Below, piece by piece: positions 8,821 through 18,014 of a stretch of 64,000 bases of DNA (the first letter of the stretch is position 1; every line of letters starts with the position of its first letter). Position numbers and translations under genes: made by a program. This stretch comes from Cyclobacteriaceae bacterium (GTDB taxonomy: Bacteria > Bacteroidota > Bacteroidia > Cytophagales > Cyclobacteriaceae): assembly GCA_019638255.1 (NCBI GenBank), contig JAHBUD010000002.1, forward strand, positions 228,092 to 292,091, in the 5' to 3' direction. The notes beneath the pieces are model-generated. The model did no database searches, was not told where the DNA came from, and saw nothing but the letters and a program-made list of their open reading frames with translations.

Positions 8821-9807
8821 ATGTACGGAGGAGGAAACACATTTGAAGGTATTAAAACCGATAGCCTCGCCCAGGAAGATCCTGTTAAACTTGCCGAATT
8901 TGAAACCCGTATTGAACGGGGAGAGAAAATTGAGCCTACCGATTGGATGCCTCAGCTCTATCGCAAGCAACTTATTCGCATGATTGAACAGCATGCGCAC
9001 AGCGAAATAATTGGTGCATTGCCGGAAGGAACCTGGATTACCCGCGCACCGGGTTTTAAGCGCAAGCTTTCGCTTATGGCCAAAGTGCAGGATGAGGTTG
9101 GCCATGCCCAGCTGCTTTACAGCGCGGCAGAAACACTGGGTAAATCGCGGGAAGAAATGATTAACGACCTGATCACGGGAAAATCAAAGTATTCAAATAT
9201 TTTCAACTACCCTGCCTTTACATGGGCCGACTCATGCTTTATTTCATGGCTGGTGGATGCCGGAGCAATCGTAAACCAACTGGCCAATGCAAAAGGCAGT
9301 TATGGTCCCTACTGCAGGGCTCTCGACAGAATTTGTGCAGAGGAATCATTCCATTTGAAGTATGGACACCATTGCGTGATTTACCTCGCCACCGGCACTG
9401 AAAAACAACGGCAAATGTTTCAGGAAGCACTTAACCGCTGGTGGCCACCGATGATGCATTTCTTCGGCCCTTCCGATAAAATTTCAGCACACACAGAAGT
9501 GCTCATGAAATGGAAAGTAAAGATGTCATCGAATGATGACATGCGGAATCAATTCCTCGACATGTACGTTCCGAAAATCTGGGAACTGGGTTTCACGATT
9601 CCTGATCCGTTGTTGAAGAAAAATACAGATACCGGGCGTTGGGAATACACTGAACCCGACTGGCAGGAATTCAAGCGTGTGATTAATGGTGATGGACCTT
9701 GCAACAAGGAGCGCCTTGAAGTACGAAGAGTTGCTGAAGAACGAGGACGCTGGGTACGCGAAGCATTGAAAACACCAAAAGCAACTTATGTAACTCCGTT
9801 GGCTTGA
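8821..9807 (+). CDS. paaA: Phenylacetyl-CoA epoxidase catalytic subunit PaaA
   Basis: A 328-residue ferritin-like di-iron oxygenase subunit. Iron-ligand motifs are present in order: [16 protein letters not shown] (ExxH) and [12 protein letters not shown] (second ExxH). With PaaC and the other subunits it epoxidises phenylacetyl-CoA at the aromatic ring, the first committed step of aerobic phenylacetate breakdown in the cytoplasm. I use the ATG at 8821 ([10 protein letters not shown]); a TTG three codons upstream is less likely. It heads paaABCD, with short gaps of 39, 39 and 38 bases that indicate an operon. The reductase paaE and the later pathway genes (paaG, paaZ, paaK) are not in this window. 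Confidence 0.97.
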   Translation: MYGGGNTFEGIKTDSLAQEDPVKLAEFETRIERGEKIEPTDWMPQLYRKQLIRMIEQHAHSEIIGALPEGTWITRAPGFKRKLSLMAKVQDEVGHAQLLYSAAETLGKSREEMINDLITGKSKYSNIFNYPAFTWADSCFISWLVDAGAIVNQLANAKGSYGPYCRALDRICAEESFHLKYGHHCVIYLATGTEKQRQMFQEALNRWWPPMMHFFGPSDKISAHTEVLMKWKVKMSSNDDMRNQFLDMYVPKIWELGFTIPDPLLKKNTDTGRWEYTEPDWQEFKRVINGDGPCNKERLEVRRVAEERGRWVREALKTPKATYVTPLA

Positions 9808-9846
9808 GCTACGCGCGTATGAACCATTACTCCTTTTAAACTGATT

Positions 9847-10458
9847 ATGAACTCACTCGATCCACGAGTAAACCGTTTACCACAAGTAGGTCAACCCGAA
9901 CACGTTGAACCGAAAGCACCGCTTGATCAGTTCGGAACCTTTGAAGTTTTTGTACAGCCAAAAGAAGGGAAACCGTTTCAACACGAAGGCATTGTTCATG
10001 CACCGAACCTGGAGATGGCTTTTGTGTTAGCAAAAGAGGCTTTCACACGCAGGTTTCAATGTGTATCGCTTTATGTGGTGGATACCCGTAACGTTTATGT
10101 TTCAGCGATGACCGAGGGAAATCAGTCGGTGTTTGAATTAATCCACGATACACCCGAACAACCCGGAGAAAAAGAAAGTTATGAGATCTTCTTTTTGACA
10201 AAACGTGGCAAACAACATATACACATTGGATCGGTAACGGCTGCAACACCTGGTGAGGCTTTAACATTAACCGCCAAAGACTATAAAACCGATAAAATTA
10301 TTTACAATGTTTGGGCTATTCGCACCAACGACATACGGTTCACCAAACCAGAAGAACAGGAACTTTGGCTCACGTTGCCGGAAAAAAAATTCAGGGATGC
10401 ATCAGCCTATAAAGCTGGCGATAAATTGAAAGATTTTCTTGAAAAAGTGAATAACTGA
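9847..10458 (+). CDS. paaB: PaaB, phenylacetyl-CoA epoxidase subunit, tandem-domain form
   Basis: PaaB bridges PaaAC heterodimers in the epoxidase complex and is normally about 95 residues. This protein has 203 residues and carries two copies of the fold. Residues about 31-95 (FEVFVQPKEGKPFQHEGIVH, AFTRRFQCVSLYVVDT) match ordinary PaaB. Residues about 108-190 (YEIFFLTKRGKQHIHIGSVT, then NVWAIRTNDIRF) repeat the pattern in diverged form and end with the loop that follows the fold in PaaB. It may thus act as a built-in PaaB pair. The start ATG at 9847 is well supported; the gene lies between paaA and paaC. Confidence 0.93.
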   Translation: MNSLDPRVNRLPQVGQPEHVEPKAPLDQFGTFEVFVQPKEGKPFQHEGIVHAPNLEMAFVLAKEAFTRRFQCVSLYVVDTRNVYVSAMTEGNQSVFELIHDTPEQPGEKESYEIFFLTKRGKQHIHIGSVTAATPGEALTLTAKDYKTDKIIYNVWAIRTNDIRFTKPEEQELWLTLPEKKFRDASAYKAGDKLKDFLEKVNN

Positions 10459-10497
10459 CGAACTGCAATTGGTTCGTTTGAAATACAAAAAATTATC

Positions 10498-11253
10498 ATG
10501 GATAACCTTGCACTTAAAGAGCTCTTGTACAAAATAGCTGATGACCAGCTTATCCTAGGACATCGTAACTCAGAATGGACGGGAATGGGACCCCTACTGG
10601 AAGAAGACATCGCCTTCTCCTCCATGGCACAAGATAAGATTGGCCAAAGCCATGCATTGTACTCTATATTGCATGAACTAGGTGAACAAGACCCCGACAC
10701 GATTGCATTCACCAGAAATGCAGAACAGTTTCATAATTGCATACTAACCGAATTGCCTAACGGAGAATACGATTTCAGCTTGATGCGCCACTTCTTTTAT
10801 GATACAGCTGAAATCATTCGCTTTGATATGCTTACGGTTTCATCCTATAAACCGTTGGCTGAGCTTGCTGTAAAAGTGCGTGCCGAACTTCGCTATCATA
10901 CGTTGCATGCCAATACCTGGATTAAGCAACTCGGCAACGCAACCGAAGAAAGTATAGCGCGTCTTCAACGCTCACTAGACCATGCACTCCCTTATGCCCT
11001 TGGTATTTTTGAAGAGTCGCCTTATGAGAAGCAATTGATTGCCGATGGAATTTTTGAAGGCGAGGTTGCTTTGATGGAGAACTGGAAAAATCGGGTCGAA
11101 GAAATTATTGAACAAACGCAACTGCACTTGCCAGGCTGGAGTACCTTGAACCCCGTGTATGGCGGAAGAAGCGGAAAGCACAGCGAGCACCTGCAACCCC
11201 TGCTGGATGAAATGAGTGAAGTGTTTAAAATCGATCCCGGAGCGGAGTGGTAA
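10498..11253 (+). CDS. paaC: Phenylacetyl-CoA epoxidase structural subunit PaaC
   Basis: A 251-residue ferritin-fold partner of PaaA, close to the family length. The position where PaaA has its ExxH iron ligands reads QDKIGQSHALY here, consistent with PaaC being the non-catalytic, structural half of the heterodimer. Other recognisable stretches are LGHRNSEWTG near the N-terminus and ELRYHTLHANTWIKQLG in the helical core. It sits third in paaABCD with 39 bases before it. Confidence 0.95.
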   Translation: MDNLALKELLYKIADDQLILGHRNSEWTGMGPLLEEDIAFSSMAQDKIGQSHALYSILHELGEQDPDTIAFTRNAEQFHNCILTELPNGEYDFSLMRHFFYDTAEIIRFDMLTVSSYKPLAELAVKVRAELRYHTLHANTWIKQLGNATEESIARLQRSLDHALPYALGIFEESPYEKQLIADGIFEGEVALMENWKNRVEEIIEQTQLHLPGWSTLNPVYGGRSGKHSEHLQPLLDEMSEVFKIDPGAEW

Positions 11254-11291
11254 CGAACCAAATCCATACAAAACGGTTTGATCAGTAACGA

Positions 11292-11777
11292 ATGCAGACC
11301 ATTACCAAAGAAGATATTTACACCTGGCTGGAAGATGTCAAAGATCCAGAGATACCGGTACTATCACTAGTCGACCTTGGTGTAATAACTAATGTAACAC
11401 TTGACAATAACAAAGTACACATCGAGATGACACCCACCTTTGTCGGCTGCCCGGCCATGGATATGATGAAACAGGATGTTTCCGATATGCTGAGAAGTAA
11501 AGGTATTGAAGACATCTCGATAAATATTTCTTTCAAAGAACCCTGGACTTCTGATAAAATCTCTGAAAAAGGAAAACAAGCGCTCAAGCAATTCGGATTG
11601 GCTCCTCCCCCCCCCGGAAACCTCTTCTCCGATATTGATATCCTCGAACATGCGGCTTGCCCCCGGTGTAATGGAACTAATACCGATCTAAAGAACCCTT
11701 TTGGCCCAACCCTATGCCGATCGATACATTATTGCAACGACTGCCGGGAAGCGTTCGAACAGTTCAAACCGCTTTAG
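11292..11777 (+). CDS. paaD: PaaD/PaaJ, iron-sulfur maturation factor of the phenylacetyl-CoA epoxidase
   Basis: A 161-residue protein with an N-terminal DUF59/MIP18 domain (VKDPEIPVLSLVDLGVI, then MTPTFVGCPAMDMM with its conserved Cys) and a C-terminal four-cysteine zinc-ribbon-like tail (CPRCNG and CNDCREAF, plus TLCRS). PaaD is thought to help insert metal clusters into the complex, probably the reductase centre. A run of nine C at 11607-11615 encodes the APPPPG linker between the domains and is a potential slippage site. This is the last recognisable paa gene here. Confidence 0.95.
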   Translation: MQTITKEDIYTWLEDVKDPEIPVLSLVDLGVITNVTLDNNKVHIEMTPTFVGCPAMDMMKQDVSDMLRSKGIEDISINISFKEPWTSDKISEKGKQALKQFGLAPPPPGNLFSDIDILEHAACPRCNGTNTDLKNPFGPTLCRSIHYCNDCREAFEQFKPL

Positions 11778-11885
11778 TGCTGTGTTTCGACATATTTTGT
11801 GATTATAGTACACCCATGACAATTATCAACTCCATAGGCATAACTTTTATTACCTTGAGCCGTATTCCTTAGCAGGCAACATTGT

Positions 11886-12491
11886 ATGATCAAAACGCTG
11901 TTACATTTCTGTATATCTGCTGCAATTATGCTGAGTATTGTTAATTGCAGTCAGAAAAAGGTAGAGGAATCGGTAACGAGTTTTACAAAAACAGATTCAC
12001 TGACCGAAATTTACCTGAACCTTCAGGACAGCATACTGACAGCCTGGAACCTCATGATCAACGATGACAATAAAAAAATACTCGCCATGCATGCCTTGGT
12101 GCACGAACTTCAGGTTACCGGTAAATTTGATGCCGAAAAATTGGAGACACTGGATGAGCGGATTCAACAACTCAAACGGATACGTTACACCCCAAAAAGT
12201 TTAGCCAACACCGATGTTATTGATGAATACGATTTTGCCTCAAACTCTTTGGTGGCTGAATTAATATCCCTGGCGGAATCTCATTCAGCCTTCGCTTACA
12301 ATACAACCCTGCAATCCCTCGTAGAAACCATTCGTACAGCCGAACAACGAATTGAAAATTATCGTACCGAATACGATGCCGTAGTAACACACTACAATCA
12401 ATTTATTATGGCGAACCGGGATCACATGAAAGAAATCGACAACACGGGCACCGTTGAAAAAAAACCGGTCTTTCATATGGTTTCGGAATAG
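11886..12491 (+). CDS. Helical lipoprotein, possibly LemA-like
   Basis: A 201-residue protein with a lipoprotein signal (MIKTLLHFCISAAIMLSIVNC, Cys21). The mature part is almost entirely helical and ends with IENYRTEYDAVVTHYNQFI, which resembles the closing helices of LemA-like proteins, where a Y-N-x-x-V-x-x-Y-N pattern is usual. The resemblance is loose and I would not assign the family firmly. It lies between paaD and the AlkB-type gene with 108 and 42 bases of spacing, so it could belong with either or stand alone. Confidence 0.8.
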   Translation: MIKTLLHFCISAAIMLSIVNCSQKKVEESVTSFTKTDSLTEIYLNLQDSILTAWNLMINDDNKKILAMHALVHELQVTGKFDAEKLETLDERIQQLKRIRYTPKSLANTDVIDEYDFASNSLVAELISLAESHSAFAYNTTLQSLVETIRTAEQRIENYRTEYDAVVTHYNQFIMANRDHMKEIDNTGTVEKKPVFHMVSE

Positions 12492-12533
12492 AACACGCTG
12501 GAAATTTTCCACACAAAACAGTACCTTAGTTTT

Positions 12534-13631
12534 GTGAAGCATCTGAAAAAAATAGGATTTTTTACCGCGTTTATTCTACCTACGTTGGTGGTAAGCGGAT
12601 ACTACCTTGGCGGTTATTGGAATTTCATCACTATACTGTTTGCTTTTATTATTATACCGCTGATCGATCAACTCTCCGGACTAGACACAACCAATCTTGA
12701 TGAAAGCGAAGCTAAACTTGTAAGCGAAGAAAAATACTACCGCTTTGTTACATACATCTGGACGTTCGTGCAATTGGCCTTCGTACTGTGGGGTTGCTTT
12801 ATTGTGGTGCAGGATGGTTTTCAAACTCCGCTTATATGGTTAGCCTTCGTGGTGAGCGTTGCGCTGGTTACCGGTGGAATTGGTATTACTGTAGCGCATG
12901 AACTTGGTCATAAGAAATCTGCCCTGGAACGCTTTTATAGTAAGCTTCTGCTGATGACTGTATGTTACATGCACTTTTACATCGAACACAACCGGGGACA
13001 TCATGTTTATGTGGCTACGCCTGAAGATCCGGCAACAGCAAGAAAAAACGAGAGCTTCTACACCTTCTGGTTCCGTTCAGTATTCATTGGCTATGCACAT
13101 GCGTGGAAGCACGAAACAGATAGTTTGCAGAAAAAAGGGTTACCTAGCCTGCATTGGAAAAACAGCATGATCTGGTATACCCTTCTTCCCATATTGTTTT
13201 GCGGAGTGATAACACTTGCCATAAGTATAGTTTATGGAAGCATACAATGGCAAGTGCCGGTTTTCTTTTTCGCTCAAAGCTTTTTTGCTTTTACTTTACT
13301 TGAATTGGTAAACTACGTTGAACATTATGGCATTGTGAGAAAAGAAGTTGCTCTGGGAAAATATGAGCGTGTCAATCCGTTGCATTCCTGGAATGCCAGC
13401 CACTTAATCAGCAATTTTTTTCTGTTTCAATTGCAACGGCATTCCGATCACCACGCCAACGCCATCAAACGCTACCAGGTATTGAAGCATTATGACGAAA
13501 GTCCTCAACTGCCTTTTGGCTATCCAACCATGATTTTAATGGCATTGGTTCCGCCCTTGTGGTTTTCACTTATGAACCCCCGGTTGGATGACTGGTCGAC
13601 TAGAATTTATCATCAGGCCTTACCGCAGTAA
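12534..13631 (+). CDS. alkB: AlkB-type membrane alkane/fatty-acid hydroxylase
   Basis: A 365-residue integral membrane non-heme di-iron enzyme of the fatty-acid desaturase/hydroxylase superfamily. All histidine boxes are present: HELGHKKSA, EHNRGHHVYVATPEDPA and LQRHSDHHA, plus the AlkB-type NYVEHYG and NPLHSWNAS signatures. Four to six membrane helices flank them (LVVSGYYLGGYWNFITILFA and others). AlkB enzymes oxidise terminal methyl groups of medium-chain alkanes using rubredoxin; no rubredoxin or reductase gene is adjacent. The only suitable start is a GTG at 12534, which coincides with the last base of TAGTTTTG, a perfect -7 match, so either the start or that promoter match is wrong. The 3' end overlaps the convergent OmpA-like gene by 32 bases. 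Confidence 0.92.
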   Translation: MKHLKKIGFFTAFILPTLVVSGYYLGGYWNFITILFAFIIIPLIDQLSGLDTTNLDESEAKLVSEEKYYRFVTYIWTFVQLAFVLWGCFIVVQDGFQTPLIWLAFVVSVALVTGGIGITVAHELGHKKSALERFYSKLLLMTVCYMHFYIEHNRGHHVYVATPEDPATARKNESFYTFWFRSVFIGYAHAWKHETDSLQKKGLPSLHWKNSMIWYTLLPILFCGVITLAISIVYGSIQWQVPVFFFAQSFFAFTLLELVNYVEHYGIVRKEVALGKYERVNPLHSWNASHLISNFFLFQLQRHSDHHANAIKRYQVLKHYDESPQLPFGYPTMILMALVPPLWFSLMNPRLDDWSTRIYHQALPQ

Positions 13632-14715
13632 AGCGCATTTCTACCCGCCTGTTAACTGATCTGGCCTCATCTGTTTTCTCATCAACGATTGGCTTCTCTT
13701 TTCCAAACCCAAACGTACTGATACGCTCCCGATCAATTCCTTTTGAATTGAGATACTCTGCCACACTCCGGGCGCGCGATCTTGATAGCGTAAGATTGTA
13801 CTCCGCTGAGCCAACATCATCGGTATGCCCGGAAAGCCGAACATGAAATGTTGGATTGTTATTCAGAATATTCACAATTCGATCCAGGTCCGGAAAGGAT
13901 GATTTTAACAAAGTATGGCTGTTAAACTCAAATTGGATATTCTTCAGCACATAATCCCTATTCAATTCAATCTCCTCGGAAATAAATTCCTGTTCAGGCA
14001 GCGTTTTTGAAACAGGATCTAATGGCACCACCCAAACCTCATCGAGATAATAATAAGCACTGGAGGCCAGCATAGTGCTATTTCCTACCCGGTGATTTAA
14101 CTTGACAAAACGTGTATCGGCATCTTTCGAAAAATTTCCAATGGTCAAAAATAATTCCCCACCCTCCGCTACATACTCCAAGGATGCCTTCTCCCATGAT
14201 CCGGTTGATTTATCCAACGCTGAATCTTTTTGCACTGACAACGTAGGTATCCTTTCAATTACACGATCATGATTGAATCGAATCTGATCCTGGGTTAACA
14301 ACAATCCCATGCGATTAATTGTATATACTGAATTGGTGGCCAGCTTGAAGTGAAACCCGATATGATACCGTGCACCGGCTTGCAAGGGTTCAGCTAGTTC
14401 GCATTGAATGTATTCACGGTAGTTGGTACCGGTGTTCATCCATGCATAAATACCAACATATCCTTTACCTTCTTTTGCGCTGGAAGAACCCGCCCAGTTA
14501 TAAGGTACATCGGCCTCACCCCAACTGCAGGCATGAAACACATCGGGTGTTCCTTTGGTTGGCGATGTCCATCCGGGAATAATAAAATCATCCTTGGTTT
14601 TGCTGAAACTATGCGGACAACGAATTAACTCCTCAAATCCTGGATTTGGTACAAGGTTTTGCGCTGTAGCGATTAACGGGAACAATAGCCAAAGGCAATG
14701 TGCCGTAACGCTCAT
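13600..14715 (-). CDS. OmpA-family peptidoglycan-anchored outer-membrane protein
   Basis: A 371-residue secreted protein (signal MSVTAHCLWLLFPLIATAQ). Residues about 20-245 form a galactose-binding-like or jelly-roll domain starting NLVPNPGFEEL, common in Bacteroidota surface proteins. Residues about 258-365 are an OmpA C-terminal domain with the peptidoglycan-contact stretch LSGHTDDVGSAEYNLTLSRS and the final NRRVEMRF. It probably tethers the outer membrane to the cell wall. Its start overlaps the stop of the LysM gene by 4 bases, so the two are translated together, and both act on peptidoglycan. Confidence 0.93.
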   Translation of the reverse strand: MSVTAHCLWLLFPLIATAQNLVPNPGFEELIRCPHSFSKTKDDFIIPGWTSPTKGTPDVFHACSWGEADVPYNWAGSSSAKEGKGYVGIYAWMNTGTNYREYIQCELAEPLQAGARYHIGFHFKLATNSVYTINRMGLLLTQDQIRFNHDRVIERIPTLSVQKDSALDKSTGSWEKASLEYVAEGGELFLTIGNFSKDADTRFVKLNHRVGNSTMLASSAYYYLDEVWVVPLDPVSKTLPEQEFISEEIELNRDYVLKNIQFEFNSHTLLKSSFPDLDRIVNILNNNPTFHVRLSGHTDDVGSAEYNLTLSRSRARSVAEYLNSKGIDRERISTFGFGKEKPIVDEKTDEARSVNRRVEMRFTAVRPDDKF

Positions 14716-15716
14716 TTGTAGTAAGTAACCTCTACCCTGAATCGCGGATCAATTGCACCCAGTCGATCGTATGCCGACTTTGAAATTTTGATAATCAATT
14801 TATCGGTTAGGGCTGTGTCGGGAAGTTTACCAATAACCCGAACAAACACTTCGCGGTTGTTCATTTCATTGCGCACCTTTAATATAGTACCCACAGGTGC
14901 CGTACGGTGAAGCGCCAGGTACTTTCGGTTTCCATCGGTTCCCTCAATAAGCTCAGCCAAACCCGATTGCTTAACTTCATCTTTATTGGAAACCGGCTCG
15001 GTTATGGTAACAACCGGAGCCTTTTCCTCGGGTTGCACCGTTTTAGTATCCGGAAGTTTTGTTTCCTGAACTGGCAATTTTGTCTCGACAGATTGTATTG
15101 GTGTTGTTGTGTTGTAGATCGGTTGCGACACAAAAAGCAATTGACCAATCTTTAAATCTTCCTGTGTTAGGCTATTCCATTCCTTGATTTGCGTAACCGT
15201 TACGCCATACTGCCTTGAAATGCTGTACAACGTTTCCTTTTCGGCAACAGTATGAACTGTACGTTGCGACATCAATTTGGTGTCAACCGGGGTAATTACA
15301 GAAGGTATTGCCGTTTGGGTTGATTTGATGATCAACTCCTGGCCTACCGAAAGCGCATTGTCGCTCAGGTTATTCCATTGCTTAATCTCATCAACGGAAA
15401 CCCCATATTGTCTTGATATGGAAAACAGGGTCTCCTTCTCGGCTACTTTATGAATCGCTGAACCTGCGGAAGCTTTGAGTTTTGGAAAATATGGAACCTT
15501 CAGAATCTGTCCGATTTCAAGGCCTGCATCTGCGCCCTTATTGAATTCAAGTATCTGGTTTACCGTTACGCCATAACGCCTGGAAATGGCATAAAGGGTT
15601 TCCTTTTCATCCACACGATGCACAATGAATGTCTTTCCGTTGATGGTCTCAATCCCAACCGAGTCAGCCCGGGGATTAAAAAATGAGAGACCGGCTATTA
15701 CCAAAAGTTTTATCAT
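14712..15716 (-). CDS. Triple-LysM protein with RlpA-like C-terminal domain
   Basis: A 334-residue exported protein. Three LysM repeats, each with the phrase KETLYxISRxYGVxVxxI, lie at about residues 31-75, 88-130 and 153-197, spaced by short linkers. A proline- and lysine-rich spacer (about 200-245) leads to a double-psi beta-barrel-like tail (LALHRTAPVGTILKVRN, then VRVIGKLPDT) as in RlpA septal proteins. LysM domains bind peptidoglycan glycan chains, so a cell-wall scaffolding role is likely. The catalytic residues expected of a true RlpA transglycosylase are not obvious. It is co-translated with the OmpA-like gene downstream. Confidence 0.93.
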   Translation of the reverse strand: MIKLLVIAGLSFFNPRADSVGIETINGKTFIVHRVDEKETLYAISRRYGVTVNQILEFNKGADAGLEIGQILKVPYFPKLKASAGSAIHKVAEKETLFSISRQYGVSVDEIKQWNNLSDNALSVGQELIIKSTQTAIPSVITPVDTKLMSQRTVHTVAEKETLYSISRQYGVTVTQIKEWNSLTQEDLKIGQLLFVSQPIYNTTTPIQSVETKLPVQETKLPDTKTVQPEEKAPVVTITEPVSNKDEVKQSGLAELIEGTDGNRKYLALHRTAPVGTILKVRNEMNNREVFVRVIGKLPDTALTDKLIIKISKSAYDRLGAIDPRFRVEVTYYK

Positions 15717-15940
15717 AACCCTGTAACGAACCTGTCGGTTACTTATTTTAACGCCAAATTACACAAACTTAAAGGGGTAAAAAAAGATAACGCTGTGTAA
15801 TACCCTTATTTACCTACATTATTTAAGAAACAAAAATACAGCCAAAAAGAGCCATTTTTAATCGGATACAGCCTTAAACCAAGGCGATTGATTTATGGTT
15901 AATTTTATGCGTATTTACCAACGAAATAGTTAGTCCAATC

Positions 15941-17266
15941 ATGAAGCATTTACTTCTAAGTTTTATTCTATCCATTATGGTGCTTGCCCTACAGGCGCAA
16001 CAAACCAAAGTAATGGTTATGGATATCAAAAGCGAAATTGACCCGCGTACAAACCGGTATGTTGAACTTGCCCTAAATCATGCCCAGAAAATAGAGGCCG
16101 ATATTGTAATCATTGAAATGGATACGTATGGTGGCATTCTTACTGATGCCAAGGAAATTGTAGACAAAATCATGAAGTTCAAAAAGCCGGTTTGGGTATT
16201 CATCAATTCCGATGCAGCCTCAGCCGGAGCACTGATTTCCATTTCCTGCGACAGCATTTATATGTCACCGGGTGCCACCATAGGCGCAGCTACAGTAGTT
16301 ACCGGAACCGGTGAAAAGGCTCCGGATAAATACCAATCGTATATGCGGTCAATCATGCGCTCCACGGCCGAAGAAAAAGGAAGAGATCCGAGGATAGCAG
16401 AAGGAATGGTAGATGAAGATATTGCTATCGACAGCGTTACGGAGGCTGGTCAAATCATAACCTTCTCCACCTCAGAGGCAATCAAGCATGGCTTCTGCGA
16501 AGCTAAAGTTGAATCGGTTGAAGAAATTTTGAAGCGCAACAAAATTGAAAACTACGAACTGGTCAATTTTGAGCTTCAGTCAGCCGATAGAGTAATTGCC
16601 TTTTTCCTGAATCCATTCATCAGCGGAATACTGATACTAATCATCATCGGTGGAATTTACTTTGAGTTACAAACCCCGGGTGTTGGTTTTCCTATTTTAG
16701 CTTCAGCCATTGCACTTATACTTTACCTCGTACCTTATTACCTGAATGGATTAGCTGCGAACTGGGAAATTATTGCACTTTTCGCAGGGCTCGCGCTTAT
16801 CGGAGTAGAAATATTTGTAATACCCGGATTTGGCATTGCAGGCATAGCCGGCATTTCCCTTACGGTAATTTCATTGATACTCATCATGGTTAATAATGAC
16901 GCATTCAACTTTGAGTTTGTACCCGCCAATGATTTATTGTATGCCATAGCAGCCACCTTTGGTGGTATGCTGGGTGGAATAATTCTTCTCTTTGCCGGTG
17001 GGGCACGGTTATCGGGCTCCCGATTCTTTAAACGCATTGCACTAACCGATACACAGGAACGCGAAAAAGGGTTTACCGTAAGTGCCGCGAAGGAATCGCT
17101 CAAAGGAAGAAAAGGAATTGCGCAAACCGTTCTCCGCCCGGGCGGTAAGGTGATGATTGATGGGCAGCTTTATGATGCATTTACCCGAGGTGAGTTTCTG
17201 GACAAGGGCGATCCGATTGAAGTACTGGACGATGAAACAACTTCCCTGCGTGTAAAAAAAGCATAA
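15941..17266 (+). CDS. NfeD-family membrane serine protease (ClpP-class)
   Basis: A 441-residue protein: signal peptide (MKHLLLSFILSIMVLALQAQ), an N-terminal ClpP-like protease domain, a stack of four or five membrane helices (about 215-360) and a C-terminal NfeD OB-fold (from about GRKGIAQTVLRPGGKVMIDG). The protease nucleophile is Ser94 in SDAASAGA, and Lys130 in APDKYQSY aligns with the catalytic lysine of the archaeal 1510-N stomatin-specific protease. These enzymes cleave the C-terminal hydrophobic part of stomatin-like membrane proteins. No stomatin gene is in the window. The kdsB start follows 1 base after its stop. Confidence 0.93.
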   Translation: MKHLLLSFILSIMVLALQAQQTKVMVMDIKSEIDPRTNRYVELALNHAQKIEADIVIIEMDTYGGILTDAKEIVDKIMKFKKPVWVFINSDAASAGALISISCDSIYMSPGATIGAATVVTGTGEKAPDKYQSYMRSIMRSTAEEKGRDPRIAEGMVDEDIAIDSVTEAGQIITFSTSEAIKHGFCEAKVESVEEILKRNKIENYELVNFELQSADRVIAFFLNPFISGILILIIIGGIYFELQTPGVGFPILASAIALILYLVPYYLNGLAANWEIIALFAGLALIGVEIFVIPGFGIAGIAGISLTVISLILIMVNNDAFNFEFVPANDLLYAIAATFGGMLGGIILLFAGGARLSGSRFFKRIALTDTQEREKGFTVSAAKESLKGRKGIAQTVLRPGGKVMIDGQLYDAFTRGEFLDKGDPIEVLDDETTSLRVKKA

Positions 17267-17267
17267 C

Positions 17268-18014
17268 ATGAATCGAATCCTCGGTGTAATTCCTGCACGC
17301 TATGCTTCCACCCGGTTTCCGGCAAAAGCACTGGCCTATGTTGCCGGGGTTTCGATGATACAGCGTGTTTATGAACAAGCTAAAAAGGCAAGCTCCATAA
17401 CCCACCTGGTTGTCGCTACCGATCATCCATTAATCTTTGATCACGTTAAAAATTTTGGTGGTGATGTTTGCATGACTTCAGAGAATCACGTGAGTGGCAC
17501 TGACCGGTGTTACGAAGCAATGACACTGCAATCGGATTCATTCCATTATGTGATCAACATCCAGGGTGATGAACCTTTTATTCAGCCGGAGCAGATAAAC
17601 CTGCTGGCTTCATTGCTTGATGGGGAAACTGAAATTGCAACGCTGGTGAAAAAAGTAACGGATATTGATCAGTTATTCAATCCAAACATTGTAAAGGTCA
17701 TCTTCAATACAACCCATCAGGCCTTATACTTTAGCCGATCACCTATTCCACATGTTCGTAACGTTGCAGAAAAACATTGGCTAGAAAAAGCAGATTTTTA
17801 CCGCCACATCGGAATGTATGCTTATCGCTCCAATGTTTTAAGAAAATTAACAGGTCTTCCGGTTTCCGCGTTGGAGAAAGCTGAATCGCTGGAACAGCTA
17901 CGATGGCTGGAAAATGGTTTTAAAATTAATGTAGCAGAAACAACGCTTGAGACCATCGGGATAGATACACCCGATGATCTCAAAAAAGCTATTGACTTTC
18001 TTGGTGCTCAATAA
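17268..18014 (+). CDS. kdsB: 3-deoxy-manno-octulosonate cytidylyltransferase (CMP-Kdo synthetase)
   Basis: A 248-residue enzyme of usual family length. The nucleotide-binding signature is at the N-terminus (VIPARYASTRFPAKAL), followed by TDHP, SGTDRCYEA and NIQGDEPFI, the Mg- and CTP-binding elements. It activates Kdo with CTP for addition to lipid A in the cytoplasm, showing that the cell makes Kdo-containing lipopolysaccharide. It follows the NfeD gene after 1 base, so the two form an operon. Its 3' end overlaps the convergent lipoprotein gene by 7 bases. Confidence 0.97.
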   Translation: MNRILGVIPARYASTRFPAKALAYVAGVSMIQRVYEQAKKASSITHLVVATDHPLIFDHVKNFGGDVCMTSENHVSGTDRCYEAMTLQSDSFHYVINIQGDEPFIQPEQINLLASLLDGETEIATLVKKVTDIDQLFNPNIVKVIFNTTHQALYFSRSPIPHVRNVAEKHWLEKADFYRHIGMYAYRSNVLRKLTGLPVSALEKAESLEQLRWLENGFKINVAETTLETIGIDTPDDLKKAIDFLGAQ

